Shown: positions 10,884 to 10,913 of the stretch, piece by piece
Layout: each line of letters starts with the position of its first letter
Position numbering within the stretch: the first letter of the stretch is position 1
Source of the DNA: an uncultured Kiritimatiellota bacterium
GTDB taxonomy: Bacteria; Verrucomicrobiota; Kiritimatiellia; RFP12; UBA1067
Length of the DNA stretch: 10,913 nt
Direction: 5' to 3'
Assembly (NCBI GenBank): GCA_934654805.1
Contig: CAKUGW010000107.1
Coordinates: 1 to 10,913 of the forward strand
The notes under the pieces: model-generated
Told to the model about the DNA's origin: nothing
Seen by the model: only the letters and a program-made list of their open reading frames with translations
Database searches by the model: none
Translations under genes and position numbers: made by a program

Positions 10884-10913
10884 TAACTTTGGGTGTTGAG
10901 CCGTTAGGGCTGT

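Overview
The window looks like chromosomal DNA from a high-GC, Gram-negative-type bacterium. The best guess is the Verrucomicrobiota/Kiritimatiellota (PVC) side of the tree. That rests on a large secreted C10-type cysteine protease with beta-helix repeats and MBG-like domains, and on its C-terminal domain of the 'Y-x-LL-x-TDDL ... FWK' type, which resembles the tails of many verrucomicrobial secreted proteins. No 16S or other decisive marker is present, so this is an inference. All genes are on the + strand. The first 19 bases are a C homopolymer, probably a contig end.

Layout: (1) bases 20-137, a short leader with a duplicated 18-bp unit that runs into the uvrA Shine-Dalgarno; (2) 138-3572, uvrA, complete in every catalytic and zinc-binding motif but about 200 residues longer than E. 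coli UvrA; (3) 3573-3629, a compact promoter with an extended -10 box and a clear ribosome-binding site; (4) 3630-8579, a 1649-residue exported C10 (streptopain-like) peptidase with a long repetitive beta-rich C-terminal region; (5) 8580-8714, a repeat-bearing intergenic stretch; (6) 8715-9755, recA, canonical; (7) 9762-10604, the N-lobe and catalytic loop of a Ser/Thr-kinase-like protein that carries a 57-bp tandem array near its 5' end, has lost the catalytic Asp and ends prematurely; (8) about 10568-10879, a second reading frame with coding-like codon use, probably the frameshifted remainder of the same gene; (9) a short AT-richer tail. No stretch longer than 300 bases lacks a gene.

uvrA and recA are the nucleotide-excision-repair damage sensor and the recombinase/SOS co-protease, so the window is a DNA-repair neighbourhood interrupted by a secreted protease whose function has no evident link to repair.

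The standout observation is in uvrA. Its extra length comes from four separate in-frame insertions, in four positions where the family normally has a short loop or linker. Each insertion has its own sequence, but all share one architecture: a purine-rich 5' part made of short direct repeats, a spacer, and a pyrimidine-rich 3' part containing reverse complements of the 5' part. The same purine-to-pyrimidine polarity recurs more weakly in the recA upstream region and within each 57-bp unit of the kinase array. This resembles in principle the Rickettsia palindromic elements that sit in frame inside genes, but here the four copies do not share a sequence, only a design.
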